DNA of 64,000 nt from NCBI GenBank assembly GCA_963711095.1, contig CAVQCX010000010.1:1-64000 (forward strand), in the 5' to 3' direction. The stretch is from CAVQCX01 sp963711095. GTDB lineage: Bacteria; Pseudomonadota; Gammaproteobacteria; Chromatiales; Chromatiaceae. Shown here in pieces: positions 35,575 to 43,978 of the stretch. Below the pieces are notes generated by a model. That model had not been told where the DNA came from and ran no database searches. It saw only the letters and a program-made list of their open reading frames with translations. Each line of letters opens with the position of its first letter. Position 1 is the first letter of the stretch. The translations under genes were made by a program, and so were the position numbers.

Positions 35575-36915
35575 ATGTCCGAGATCACCCCCCAGGAAAT
35601 CGTCCGCGAGCTGGACAAGCACATCATCGGCCAGCAGGCGGCCAAGCGCGCCGTGGCGGTGGCGCTGCGCAACCGCTGGCGTCGCGCCAAGGTTGCCGGT
35701 GAGCTGCGCAACGAGATCACGCCCAAGAACATCCTGATGATCGGCCCCACCGGGGTGGGTAAGACCGAGATCGCCCGGCGGCTCGCTAAGCTCGCCGACG
35801 CCCCCTTTCTCAAGGTGGAGGCGACCAAGTTCACCGAGGTCGGCTACGTCGGGCGCGATGTAGAGTCCATCATCCGCGACCTGGCGGACGTTGCGGTGGC
35901 GATGGTGCGCGAGCAGGAGACCGAGAAGGTCCGCGACGCGGCGCGTGCCGCCGCCGAGGAGCGGGTGCTCGACGCGCTGCTGCCCACGCCCCGACCAACC
36001 AGTTTCGCCGAGGAGAGTCGCCCGAGCCTGCCGGGCCCGGGCTCTACCCGGGAGAAGCTTCGCGAGAAGCTGCGCGCCGGCGAGCTCGACGATCGGGAGA
36101 TCGAGGTGGAGGTCAGCACCCCCCATCCCGGGGTCGAGATTATGGCCCCCCCGGGGATGGAGGAGATGACCAGCCAGCTCCAGAGCCTGTTCCAGAACTT
36201 CGGTGGCGCGCGGGCGCGCCGGCGCAAGCTGCGCATCCGCGACGCCCTCAAGCTGCTGCAGGACGAGGAGGCCAGCAAGCGCATCAATCAGGAAGACCTC
36301 AAGATGCGGGCCCTGGAGGCCGTGGAGCAGCACGGCATCGTCTTTCTCGACGAGCTGGACAAGATCACCAGCCGCTCCGCTTACGGCGGCCCGGACGTCT
36401 CCCGCGAAGGCGTGCAGCGCGACCTGTTGCCGCTGGTGGAGGGCAGCACCGTGTCCACCAAGCACGGCATGGTCAAAACTGACCACATCCTGTTTATCGC
36501 CTCCGGGGCCTTCCACCTCTCCAAGCCATCCGACCTGATCCCGGAGCTGCAGGGGCGGCTACCCATCCGCGTCGAGCTGGAGCCCTTGAGCTCCGAGGAT
36601 TTCACCCGAATCCTGGTCGAGCCGGACGCCTCGCTGACCACCCAGTACCAGGCGCTGCTGGCAACCGAGCAGGTGCAGCTGCGCTTTACCGACGACGGGA
36701 TCCGGCGGGTGGCCGAGATCGCCTGGCAGGTCAACGAGCGCACCGAGAACATCGGCGCAAGACGCCTGCACACGGTCATGGAACGGCTGCTGGAGGAGAT
36801 CTCCTTCCAGGCAAACGCTCACGCCGGGGAGCAGGTGCTGATCGACGCAGCCTACGTCGACAGGCACTTGTCGGACCTGGCCTCCAACGAGGACCTCAGC
36901 CGATACATCCTTTAG
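35575..36915 (+). CDS. hslU: HslU ATPase/unfoldase
   Basis: 446 residues. N-domain Walker A is MIGPTGVGKTEIARRLAKL (about 57), with the family block KVEATKFTEVGYVGRDVES. An intermediate domain of about 110 residues follows, then Walker B IVFLDELDKI (about 255), sensor and C-domain, ending in SRYIL, the C-terminal tail that docks into HslV. Unfolds substrates such as SulA and feeds them to HslV. Operon with hslV. Confidence 0.98.
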   Translation: MSEITPQEIVRELDKHIIGQQAAKRAVAVALRNRWRRAKVAGELRNEITPKNILMIGPTGVGKTEIARRLAKLADAPFLKVEATKFTEVGYVGRDVESIIRDLADVAVAMVREQETEKVRDAARAAAEERVLDALLPTPRPTSFAEESRPSLPGPGSTREKLREKLRAGELDDREIEVEVSTPHPGVEIMAPPGMEEMTSQLQSLFQNFGGARARRRKLRIRDALKLLQDEEASKRINQEDLKMRALEAVEQHGIVFLDELDKITSRSAYGGPDVSREGVQRDLLPLVEGSTVSTKHGMVKTDHILFIASGAFHLSKPSDLIPELQGRLPIRVELEPLSSEDFTRILVEPDASLTTQYQALLATEQVQLRFTDDGIRRVAEIAWQVNERTENIGARRLHTVMERLLEEISFQANAHAGEQVLIDAAYVDRHLSDLASNEDLSRYIL

Positions 36916-36919
36916 CGGT

Positions 36920-37070
36920 CTGTTGAAAACCCGGCTGGTCAACAGTCTGCGCTCGACACCGTGACCTGCCGCCATTCTCGATCGCGGTGGCCGGCGGAAT
37001 AGACCGCAACCGCAGCTCGCGCTTTTCGGTTTCAATGTCGGAAAGGGATGTCCGGAGCCTTTTTCAACAG
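36920..37070. repeat. MITE-like inverted repeat (CTGTTGAAAA/TTTTCAACAG)
   Basis: 10-bp arms 36920-36929 and 37061-37070 enclose about 130 bp with no gene, between hslU and the DUF971 gene. GGTCTGTTGAAAA on the left and TTTTTCAACAGCCGG on the right look like insertion-sequence ends. A target duplication could not be made out. Confidence 0.5.
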
Positions 37071-37133
37071 CCGGTCAAGCGGCACGCAGCCCCACCCCGC
37101 GGCCCTGGCTCAGCACAGCATCGAGGTACACAG

Positions 37134-37502
37134 ATGTCCAAGCCCATGCCCACAGAGCTCAACCTGCATCGCCAGTCCCGCGTGCTGGAGATCTCTTTCG
37201 ACGACGGGGCGCATTTCAATCTGCCCTGCGAGTATCTGCGAGCGTTCTCGCCATCGGCGGAGGTGCAGGGGCACTCTCCCGATCAGCGCAAGCTGCAACT
37301 GGGCAAGGAGGACGTCAACATCGACCGCATCGAGCCCGTGGGCAACTATGCGGTGCTGCTGCACTTCGACGACGGCCACAACACCGGCATCTATTCCTGG
37401 GAGACGCTCTACAAGCTGGGCGTCGGCCAGAAGGCGAATTGGGAGCAATATCTGGCCGAGCTGCAGGCGGCGGGCCACCAGCGCAAGGAGCGTCCTTCCT
37501 GA
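37134..37502 (+). CDS. DUF971 family protein
   Basis: 122 residues. One DUF971 (gamma-butyrobetaine hydroxylase N-terminal-like) domain: RVLEISFDDGAHFNLPCEYLR, then SPSAEVQGH, GNYAVLLHFDDGHNTGIYSW. The family shares a fold with a zinc- or iron-binding module, but here only one cysteine of the motif is evident. Usually located after hslU and before ubiE in gammaproteobacteria, as here. Biochemical role unknown. Confidence 0.92.
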   Translation: MSKPMPTELNLHRQSRVLEISFDDGAHFNLPCEYLRAFSPSAEVQGHSPDQRKLQLGKEDVNIDRIEPVGNYAVLLHFDDGHNTGIYSWETLYKLGVGQKANWEQYLAELQAAGHQRKERPS

Positions 37503-37667
37503 GCCGGGAAAGGGCTCGCGGCGGCGCGCTGTCCGCTTTCCATCCCCCCGCGCTTTGCAGGTAGAATGACCTCCGCGGACGCCGCGGATGTTGCGGCGCG
37601 ATCGCGCTGCCCAGCGGCGGCGTCCGCGCTGGCCGCTCTCGATTCGACAGGTCCGGAGGTCCTCGGC

Positions 37668-38417
37668 ATGACCGACGAGCACAAGACCCACTTCGGATAT
37701 CAGGAGGTCCCGGCACAGGACAAAGCCGGTCGGGTCCGGGAGGTGTTCGACTCGGTGGCGGACCGCTACGACGTCATGAACGACCTGATGTCGTGCGGCA
37801 TCCACCGTCTATGGAAGCGCTTTGCCGTGGAGCTTTCCGGGGTGCGGCGCGGCCAGCGGGTGTTGGACCTGGCAGCGGGCACCGGCGACCTGGCGGCCCG
37901 CTTTGCCGGCCTGGTCGGCCCCGAGGGCGAGGTGGTTCTTTCGGACATCAACGCGGCCATGCTTGGGCGCGGGCGCGGGCGCATGGCCGACAGTGGCCTG
38001 GTCGGCAACCTGCGCTACGTCCAGGCCGACGCCGAGCGGCTGCCCTTTCCCGCCGACTGCTTCGACTGTGTCTCGATCGGCTTCGGGCTGCGTAACCTCA
38101 CCCATAAGGAGCAGGCCCTGCACGCCATCCACCGGGTGCTCAAGCCCGGCGGGCGGCTACTGGTGCTCGAGTTCTCGCAACCGCGCAGCGCCTTCTTGCG
38201 GGCGCTTTACGACCTCTATTCCTTCCGGGTGCTGCCCCTGATGGGGCGGATGGTTGCCGGCGATGCTGCGAGCTATCAATATCTCGCCGAATCCATCCGG
38301 ATGCACCCCGGCCAGGAAGAGCTCAAAGCGATGATGGAGGCGAGCGGCTTGGAGCGCTGCGATTACTTCAATCTCACGGGCGGCATCGTGGCCGTCCACC
38401 GCGGCTTCAAGCTCTGA
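37668..38417 (+). CDS. ubiE: demethylmenaquinone/2-polyprenyl-benzoquinol C-methyltransferase
   Basis: 249 residues. ATG 37668 opens MTDEHKTHFGYQEVPAQDKA. Family signatures are VFDSVADRYDVMNDLMSCGIHR and the SAM motif VLDLAAGTGDLAARF; motif II is ADAERLPFPADCFDCVSIGF; RVLKPGGRLLVLEFS is typical. C-methylates the ring in ubiquinone (and menaquinone) synthesis. Followed 5 bp later by the ubiJ-ubiB frame, so an operon. Confidence 0.98.
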   Translation: MTDEHKTHFGYQEVPAQDKAGRVREVFDSVADRYDVMNDLMSCGIHRLWKRFAVELSGVRRGQRVLDLAAGTGDLAARFAGLVGPEGEVVLSDINAAMLGRGRGRMADSGLVGNLRYVQADAERLPFPADCFDCVSIGFGLRNLTHKEQALHAIHRVLKPGGRLLVLEFSQPRSAFLRALYDLYSFRVLPLMGRMVAGDAASYQYLAESIRMHPGQEELKAMMEASGLERCDYFNLTGGIVAVHRGFKL

Positions 38418-38422
38418 GCCCC

Positions 38423-40720
38423 ATGCGCCTGTCCGGTCTCGCCCTGGCCGGCCTGGAGGCAGCGCTCAATCGTTTGCTGGGTCTCGATCCCCAGGCGCGG
38501 CCGCAGCTGGCCAGCTTGCAGGGACGGGTAGTCGCGCTGGAGATCCTCGGCCTGAGCACGACCCTGTACCTGGCCCCGGGACCCGCCGGCGTCCAGCTGC
38601 TCTCGCGGCTCGAAGCGCCGGCGGATTGCACCATCTCCGGCACCCCGCTGGCACTGGCGCGTCTGGGGGCGAGTCGGAATCAGGCCGGAGAGCTGTTCAC
38701 CGGCGGGGTGCAGCTGAGCGGCGACACCGAGCTCGGGCAGGCCTTCGGCAAGATCCTCGCGGACCTGGACATCGACTGGGAAGAGCAGCTCGCCAGGCTG
38801 AGCGGCGATGTCATCGCCCATCAGCTGGGCCGGGGACTGCGCGGACTCCTAGGCTGGACGCGCCAGGTGCGGGACACGCTTGGCCAGGACATCCAGGAAT
38901 ACCTCCAGGAGGAGCTGCAGCTGCTGCCCGCCCGGGGCGAGGTGGAGCTGTTCCATGAGGCGGTGGATGTGCTGCGCGACGACGTGGAGCGACTCGAGGC
39001 CAGACTCGCCCGCCTGGAAGCTCAGGGCGCGCGCGCGCGCCGGGAAACCCCGGTGATCGGCCCGGCCCAGGCACTGCGGCTCATCCACATCAACTGGGTG
39101 CTGATGCGCCACGGGCTGGACGAGGTGGTGTTGGCCACCCATCTGTTCCGGCCGGTGCGGTTTCTGAAGTATTTCTCCCCCTGGTACTGGCTTCGCGAGC
39201 CGGCCCCCTACGGGGTGCGTATCCGGCGCGCACTGGAGGACCTCGGCCCGCTGTTCGTTAAGTTCGGCCAGATCCTGTCCACCCGGCGGGACCTGCTGCC
39301 CGACGAGATCGCCAACGAGCTGGCCAAGCTCCAGGACCGCGTCCCACCGTTTCCGGGCGCGCAGGCGCGCGCGATCATCGAGAAAGCCTACGGCCGGCCG
39401 ATCGAAGCCGTGCTCGAGGGCTTCGACGAGCGGCCCCTGGCCTCCGCCTCCATAGCGCAGGTCCACAGCGCGAGCCTGAAGGACGGCACCGCGGTGGTCG
39501 TCAAGGTGCTCAGGCCCGGCATCGAGAAGACCATCCGGCGCGATGTCGGGTTGCTGTTCACGATCGCCCACCTGGCCGAGCGCTACTGGAAAGAGGGCCG
39601 GCGACTGCGGCCCATGGAGGTGGTCCGCGAATACGAACAGACCATCCTGGACGAGCTGGACCTGATGCGGGAGGCTGCCAACGCCTCCCAGCTGAGGCGC
39701 AACTTCCTTGGCAGCCCCGCCCTGTACATCCCGGAGGTGTACTGGGACTACACACGCCCCTCCATGCTGGTGATGGAGCGTATCTCCGGGACGCCGGTCG
39801 GCGATGTCGCGGCCTTGCGGCGCCAAGGCATCAGCATGCGCATGTTGGGCGAGCGCGGCGTGGAGATCTTCTTCACCCAGGTGTTCCGGGACAATTTCTT
39901 CCATGCCGACATGCATCCGGGCAACATCTTCGTAGCCCCCGACGGTCAGTACATCGCCGTGGACTTCGGCATCATCGGCACCCTGATGCCAGAGGACCAG
40001 CGCTATCTCGCCGAGAATCTGCTCGCCTTCTTCAATCGGGACTACCGGCGCGTCGCCGAGCTGCACCTGGAGTCGGAATGGGTGCCGAAGGGCACGCGGG
40101 TCGATGAATTCGAGTCGGCGATCCGCACCGTCTGCGAGCCGATCTTCGAAAAGCCGATCAGCCAGATCTCCTTCGGTCACTTCCTGCTGCGGCTGTTCCA
40201 GACGGCGCGACGCTTCCAGATGGAGGTGCAGCCCCAGTTGGTGCTGCTTCAGAAGACCCTGCTCAACATCGAAGGTCTGGGCCGCCAGCTCTATCCCGAG
40301 CTCGATCTGTGGAAGACCGCCAAGCCTTTCCTGGAACGCTGGATGAGCGAGCAGGTGGGCACCCGGGCCTTCGTCAAGCGGGTCCGCAGGACCCTGCCGC
40401 GACTCTCCGAGAGCATCCCGGAGATCCCTGAGCTGGCCCACCGGGTGCTCAGCGACGCGACGCGGGGGCGTCTGCAGGTCAGCTGGCAGCCGCAAGACCT
40501 GGCGCAGCTCCGTGCCGAGATCCACCACAGCGGCCGCCGCACCGCATTGATGGTCGCCGGCGGCTCGTTGCTGATCAGCGGCGTGCTGCTGGTGACCCTG
40601 GGGCCCAGCACCGGCCTGCTGTCGGGCGCCCTGCCCGGCGGGCTGTTCAGCCTCGGCGTAGGCCTGGGCGGCGCGGGCCTCGCGGCACTCATCTTGCCCT
40701 GGCTCAACAAGGGTCTCTAG
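38423..40720 (+). CDS. ubiB: UbiJ-UbiB fusion: SCP2 lipid-binding domain plus ABC1/UbiB atypical kinase
   Basis: 765 residues in one uninterrupted frame. Residues 1 to about 205 are UbiJ: SCP2-like domain (LALAGLEAALNRLLGLDP, ISGTPLALARLG, FTGGVQLSGDTELGQAFGKI) and its C-terminal coiled coil (VDVLRDDVERLEARLARLEA). From about 212 it is UbiB: ALRLIHINWVLMRHGLDEVV, the KxGQ motif VKFGQILSTRRDLLP, the alanine-rich loop SASIAQVHSA, ExD-type and catalytic residues NFFHADMHPGNIF and VDFGIIG. It ends in two membrane helices (LMVAGGSLLISGVLLVTLG; LGGAGLAALILPWL). Both are part of the ubiquinone biosynthesis complex and are normally separate adjacent genes. A GTG at 39053 could start a separate UbiB but lacks a good ribosome binding site. 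Confidence 0.92.
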   Translation: MRLSGLALAGLEAALNRLLGLDPQARPQLASLQGRVVALEILGLSTTLYLAPGPAGVQLLSRLEAPADCTISGTPLALARLGASRNQAGELFTGGVQLSGDTELGQAFGKILADLDIDWEEQLARLSGDVIAHQLGRGLRGLLGWTRQVRDTLGQDIQEYLQEELQLLPARGEVELFHEAVDVLRDDVERLEARLARLEAQGARARRETPVIGPAQALRLIHINWVLMRHGLDEVVLATHLFRPVRFLKYFSPWYWLREPAPYGVRIRRALEDLGPLFVKFGQILSTRRDLLPDEIANELAKLQDRVPPFPGAQARAIIEKAYGRPIEAVLEGFDERPLASASIAQVHSASLKDGTAVVVKVLRPGIEKTIRRDVGLLFTIAHLAERYWKEGRRLRPMEVVREYEQTILDELDLMREAANASQLRRNFLGSPALYIPEVYWDYTRPSMLVMERISGTPVGDVAALRRQGISMRMLGERGVEIFFTQVFRDNFFHADMHPGNIFVAPDGQYIAVDFGIIGTLMPEDQRYLAENLLAFFNRDYRRVAELHLESEWVPKGTRVDEFESAIRTVCEPIFEKPISQISFGHFLLRLFQTARRFQMEVQPQLVLLQKTLLNIEGLGRQLYPELDLWKTAKPFLERWMSEQVGTRAFVKRVRRTLPRLSESIPEIPELAHRVLSDATRGRLQVSWQPQDLAQLRAEIHHSGRRTALMVAGGSLLISGVLLVTLGPSTGLLSGALPGGLFSLGVGLGGAGLAALILPWLNKGL

Positions 40721-40738
40721 CAACAACAGCCGTGCGCC

Positions 40739-41290
40739 TCAGGGTCGGATCAGGCGCTCCTCGACTTCGCGACGGCGCTCGGAGCCTACGAGCAGGGCGA
40801 TGAGCTCCAAGGCGAAGTCCATGGCCGTGCCGGGTCCGCGCGATGTGACGAGCTTGCCGTCCACGACCACCGGGGCGTCGCTCAGCTCGGTGCCCGGCAG
40901 GTCGAGTCCGGCCAGTGCACCGGGGTAGCTCGTGGCCCTTCGGCCGGCCAGCAGCCCGGCGTGGCCGAGGACCTTGGGTGCAGCGCAGATAGCGGCGGTG
41001 AACGCCCCGCTCCGGGCGGCGCGCTGCAGCAGCGGGCCGATGCGCGGGTCGTCCCGAAGATGATCGGAGCCGGGCTGCCCACCGGGCAGCACCACCATGT
41101 CGAAGGCCTCCCCCAGCACCTGCTCGAGGCTGGTGTCGGGGATCAGGCGCACGCCGCGGCTCGCGGTGACAGGCCGCGCATCGAGGCCCGCCGTCACGAC
41201 CTCGATGCCGGCGCGGCGCAGTAGGTCAACGATGGTAACGGCTTCCAGCTCTTCGCAGCCTTGGGCCAGGGGTACCAGAACGCGTGGCAT
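40739..41290 (-). CDS. DJ-1/PfpI family protein (YajL-like)
   Basis: 183 residues. MPRVLVPLAQGCEELEAVTI is the DJ-1 N-terminus with the conserved Glu; the reactive cysteine is in FTAAICAAPKVLG (about 105). Family roles include glyoxalase/deglycase-type or chaperone activity against oxidative damage; which applies is unknown. Single gene, convergent with ubiB. Confidence 0.93.
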   Translation of the reverse strand: MPRVLVPLAQGCEELEAVTIVDLLRRAGIEVVTAGLDARPVTASRGVRLIPDTSLEQVLGEAFDMVVLPGGQPGSDHLRDDPRIGPLLQRAARSGAFTAAICAAPKVLGHAGLLAGRRATSYPGALAGLDLPGTELSDAPVVVDGKLVTSRGPGTAMDFALELIALLVGSERRREVEERLIRP

Positions 41291-41361
41291 ATGTACTGCT
41301 CCAGTGAGGGCCAGAGCCGCGACGAGCCCGGTCAGGCAAGATCGGGGCCCGTCCGGGTCCG

Positions 41362-42710
41362 TCAGCCCTTAGACTTCAGCAAATAGAGTCCTTTGAGCAG
41401 ATTCAACGCCTCGCTCAGCTGGTAGTCGGACTCGACCAGGGGCCGCTCGTCCTGCTCCTGGGGCGACTCCGTCGTAGCCCCCTTCCTGCCTTTGTTGCGC
41501 TTGGCATTCTCCAGATGGCGCGCCAGGTCGGCCTCTTTGAGCTGATCGACGCCGGGCGTCGCCGCTGCCGCGAGCTTGACCTCGGACAGCGTGATGTCCG
41601 GGACTATGCCCTCCGCTTGGATGGAGCGCCCGGACGGGGTGAAGTAGCGCGCCGTGGTCAGCTTCAACGCGGCGTTGTCGTTGACCGGAATGATGGTCTG
41701 AACCGAGCCCTTCCCGAAGGTCTGCTGCCCCATGATCACCGCCCGCTTATCGTCTTGCAGGGCGCCGGCGACGATCTCCGAGGCGGATGCGGAGCCGCCG
41801 TTGACCAACACGACCATCGGCGCGCCATCGAGGACATCGTCCGGAGCAGCCTTGAACTTGAGCTGCGAGTCCTCGACGCGCCCCTCGGTGTAGACGATGG
41901 TGCCTTCCGTGAGAAAGGCGTCGCTGACCGCCACCGCGGCGTTGAGGACGCCGCCCGGATTGTTGCGCAGATCGAGCACCAGCCCCTTGATCTTGTGGTC
42001 CGGTGCGCCTTTCTGCAGGTCACGGATCGCCGTGAGCATGTCTTCGGCGGTGCGGGCCTGAAAATGCGTGATGCGGACATAGCCGAAGCCATTCTCGAGC
42101 TGACGGTGCTTCACGCTGGCGACTTTGATGATGGCGCGCTCGAGGGTGACCTTGAACGGGGTATCTCTGCCCTCGCGCATGATGCTGAGGATCACCGCGG
42201 TGCCCGGCTTGCCACGCATCAGGTTGACCGCCTCGTCCAGCGTGAGGCCCTTCACCGGCTTGTCGTCCAGGCGGATGATCAGGTCACCGGACTTGAGTCC
42301 GGCACGCTGGGCGGGCGTATCGTCGATGGGAGAGATCACTTTGATGAAGCCATCTTCCATGCCCACCTCGATACCGAGCCCGCCGAACTCTCCGCTGGTA
42401 CCGACCTGGAAGCTCCTTGAACTCGTCCCGGTCGAGATACGACGAATGCGGGTCGAGCCCCGAGACCATCCCGCGGATGGCATGCTCGATCAGCACCCGG
42501 TCGTCGACGGGCTCGACGTAGTCATTCTTGATGCGACCGAAGATCTCGGCAAAGGCCCGGAGACTCCTCGATCGGCAGCGCCTTTTCGGCCTTTTCGGCC
42601 TTTTTGGTGTTCGCGGGCTTTTCCGCGAGCGCGCTGCCGCCAGCGGCCAGCCCCGCCCCGAGGACCACACCCAGCACCCAGATCAATACCGAACGACTGT
42701 TGCACTTCAT
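41362..42710 (-). CDS. S41 family C-terminal processing peptidase, with two +1 frameshifts
   Basis: The sequence is split over three frames. ATG 42710 opens a signal peptide (MKCNSRSVLIWVLGVVLGAG). Removing one A in GGAGACTCC near 42563 and one A in GGAAGCTCC near 42410 restores a 448-residue protein. N-domain (AEIFGRIKNDYVEPVDDR, GLDPHSSYLD), PDZ domain (GLGIEVGMEDGFIKVI, GDLIIRLDDKPV), then the catalytic core with serine in GGSASASEIVAGAL and lysine in GQQTFGKGSVQT. Periplasmic tail-specific protease. Lies downstream of envC, as usual in gammaproteobacteria. The shifts may be sequencing errors. Confidence 0.88.
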
Positions 42711-42771
42711 GCTCTGTCTCGGGCCGCCGAGCCGGCACCAGGCACGACCGGGCGCTTTCCCGCCTCAGTGA

Positions 42772-43974
42772 TTATCCGATTTTGTGGTTGCGCACCGGCT
42801 TGCACCATGCCGCCGGATTTACGGCCTGCCCCTGATAGCGGATCCCGAAATACACCCCTGTTCGCGCCCGCCCGCCGCTGCTGCCGACCGAAGCAATCGG
42901 CTCTCCTGCCTCGACCCACTCGCCGGTCTCCTTGAACAGACTCTGGTTGTGGCCGTAGAGCGTCATATAGCCGTCGCCATGATCGATGATGAGCAGCAGA
43001 CCGAAGCCGCGGAGCCAATCGGCGAAAGCCACGCGGCCGCGGTGCACCGCATGCACCTCTTCTCCTTCAGGGGCGGCGATCAACACGCCGTCCCAAAGCA
43101 TGCCTCCCACACGCTTGGGCGTCCCGAAGCTGGCCGCCAGCCGGCCGTCGGCGGGCCAGGGGAGCTTGCCTTTGCGGGAGACGAAAGACGGACGGTCTGT
43201 CGTTTCTGCCGGGATGTCGATCAGGGCATGCTGCAGGCGCTCGATGAGCCGCTGCAAGGACTCTTCATCCTTCTTGAGCCCGGCGAGCTCTGCCCCGTGG
43301 CTGGTGATCTCCTGGTTCAGCGACGCGAGCACCTGCTTGCGGGCCGCACGCGCCTGCTCCAGCGCCTGGCGCTGCTCGACGTCGCTGGCCTCGAGCCCGA
43401 GTACCTTGTCGCGCTCGGCACGGATCGCCTCCTGCGTAGCGGAGAGCTGCGCCAGACTGCTGCGAACGGCCCTGACCTGCTCAGCACGCGCCCGGTTGCA
43501 GTAATCGTAATACACCATGACCCGCGTGACCATCGCCGGATCCTGTTGGTTCAATAGGATCTTCAGTCGCTCCTGGCGGCCCATGGCATACGCCGCCCGA
43601 ACCTGCCCGGCAAGGGTCGCGCGCTGGGTGTCGAGCTCGCGCTGCTCGCTCCGGCGCCGCTCTTCGAGCTCGGCGAGCTCTGCGCCGTGCCGCTCCAGGC
43701 GGCTGGCAAGCACGCGCATCCGGCGGGTGATCTCACCGATGCTCTGCTCGGTCTCACGCAGGCTGTCGCTGAGATCGCGGCGTTGGTCCTGGGCCGTCCG
43801 AAGCTGGTCTTGCACCTCCCGGATGTGCGAGCGGACGTTCTCCAGCTCCTGCTCCCGGGCGCCGACGTCGCTGCCGGCCGCCGGACCCGCCAGAGGCAGC
43901 GCCGCCTCGCTCGGGCCACACAGCCATGGCGCCAACAACGCGATGCTCAACGCGACAATGCACAGGCGGGTCAT
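42772..43974 (-). CDS. envC: EnvC-type murein hydrolase activator
   Basis: 400 residues. Signal peptide (about 1-24), two long coiled coils (about 40-125 and 160-255, for example IREVQDQLRTAQDQRRDLSD) and a C-terminal LytM/M23 domain (VGGMLWDGVLIAAPEGEEVH, IIDHGDGYMTLYGHN, GVYFGIRYQG). Zinc ligands of active M23 enzymes are only partly kept (the first His is replaced in the WDG block), as in EnvC, which activates amidases at the septum through FtsEX rather than cutting itself. Between gpmI and ctpA; 4-bp gap to gpmI. Confidence 0.93.
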   Translation of the reverse strand: MTRLCIVALSIALLAPWLCGPSEAALPLAGPAAGSDVGAREQELENVRSHIREVQDQLRTAQDQRRDLSDSLRETEQSIGEITRRMRVLASRLERHGAELAELEERRRSEQRELDTQRATLAGQVRAAYAMGRQERLKILLNQQDPAMVTRVMVYYDYCNRARAEQVRAVRSSLAQLSATQEAIRAERDKVLGLEASDVEQRQALEQARAARKQVLASLNQEITSHGAELAGLKKDEESLQRLIERLQHALIDIPAETTDRPSFVSRKGKLPWPADGRLAASFGTPKRVGGMLWDGVLIAAPEGEEVHAVHRGRVAFADWLRGFGLLLIIDHGDGYMTLYGHNQSLFKETGEWVEAGEPIASVGSSGGRARTGVYFGIRYQGQAVNPAAWCKPVRNHKIG

Positions 43975-43978
43975 CGGC

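Noticed and set aside
39053..39055. GTG as an independent ubiB start
   Set aside because: Possible, but no ribosome binding site and the preceding frame has no stop, so the fusion is the simpler reading.
38849..40726. 625-codon minus-strand frame opposite ubiB
   Set aside because: Mirror frame of a strongly conserved gene in high-GC DNA; low-complexity composition, no motif.
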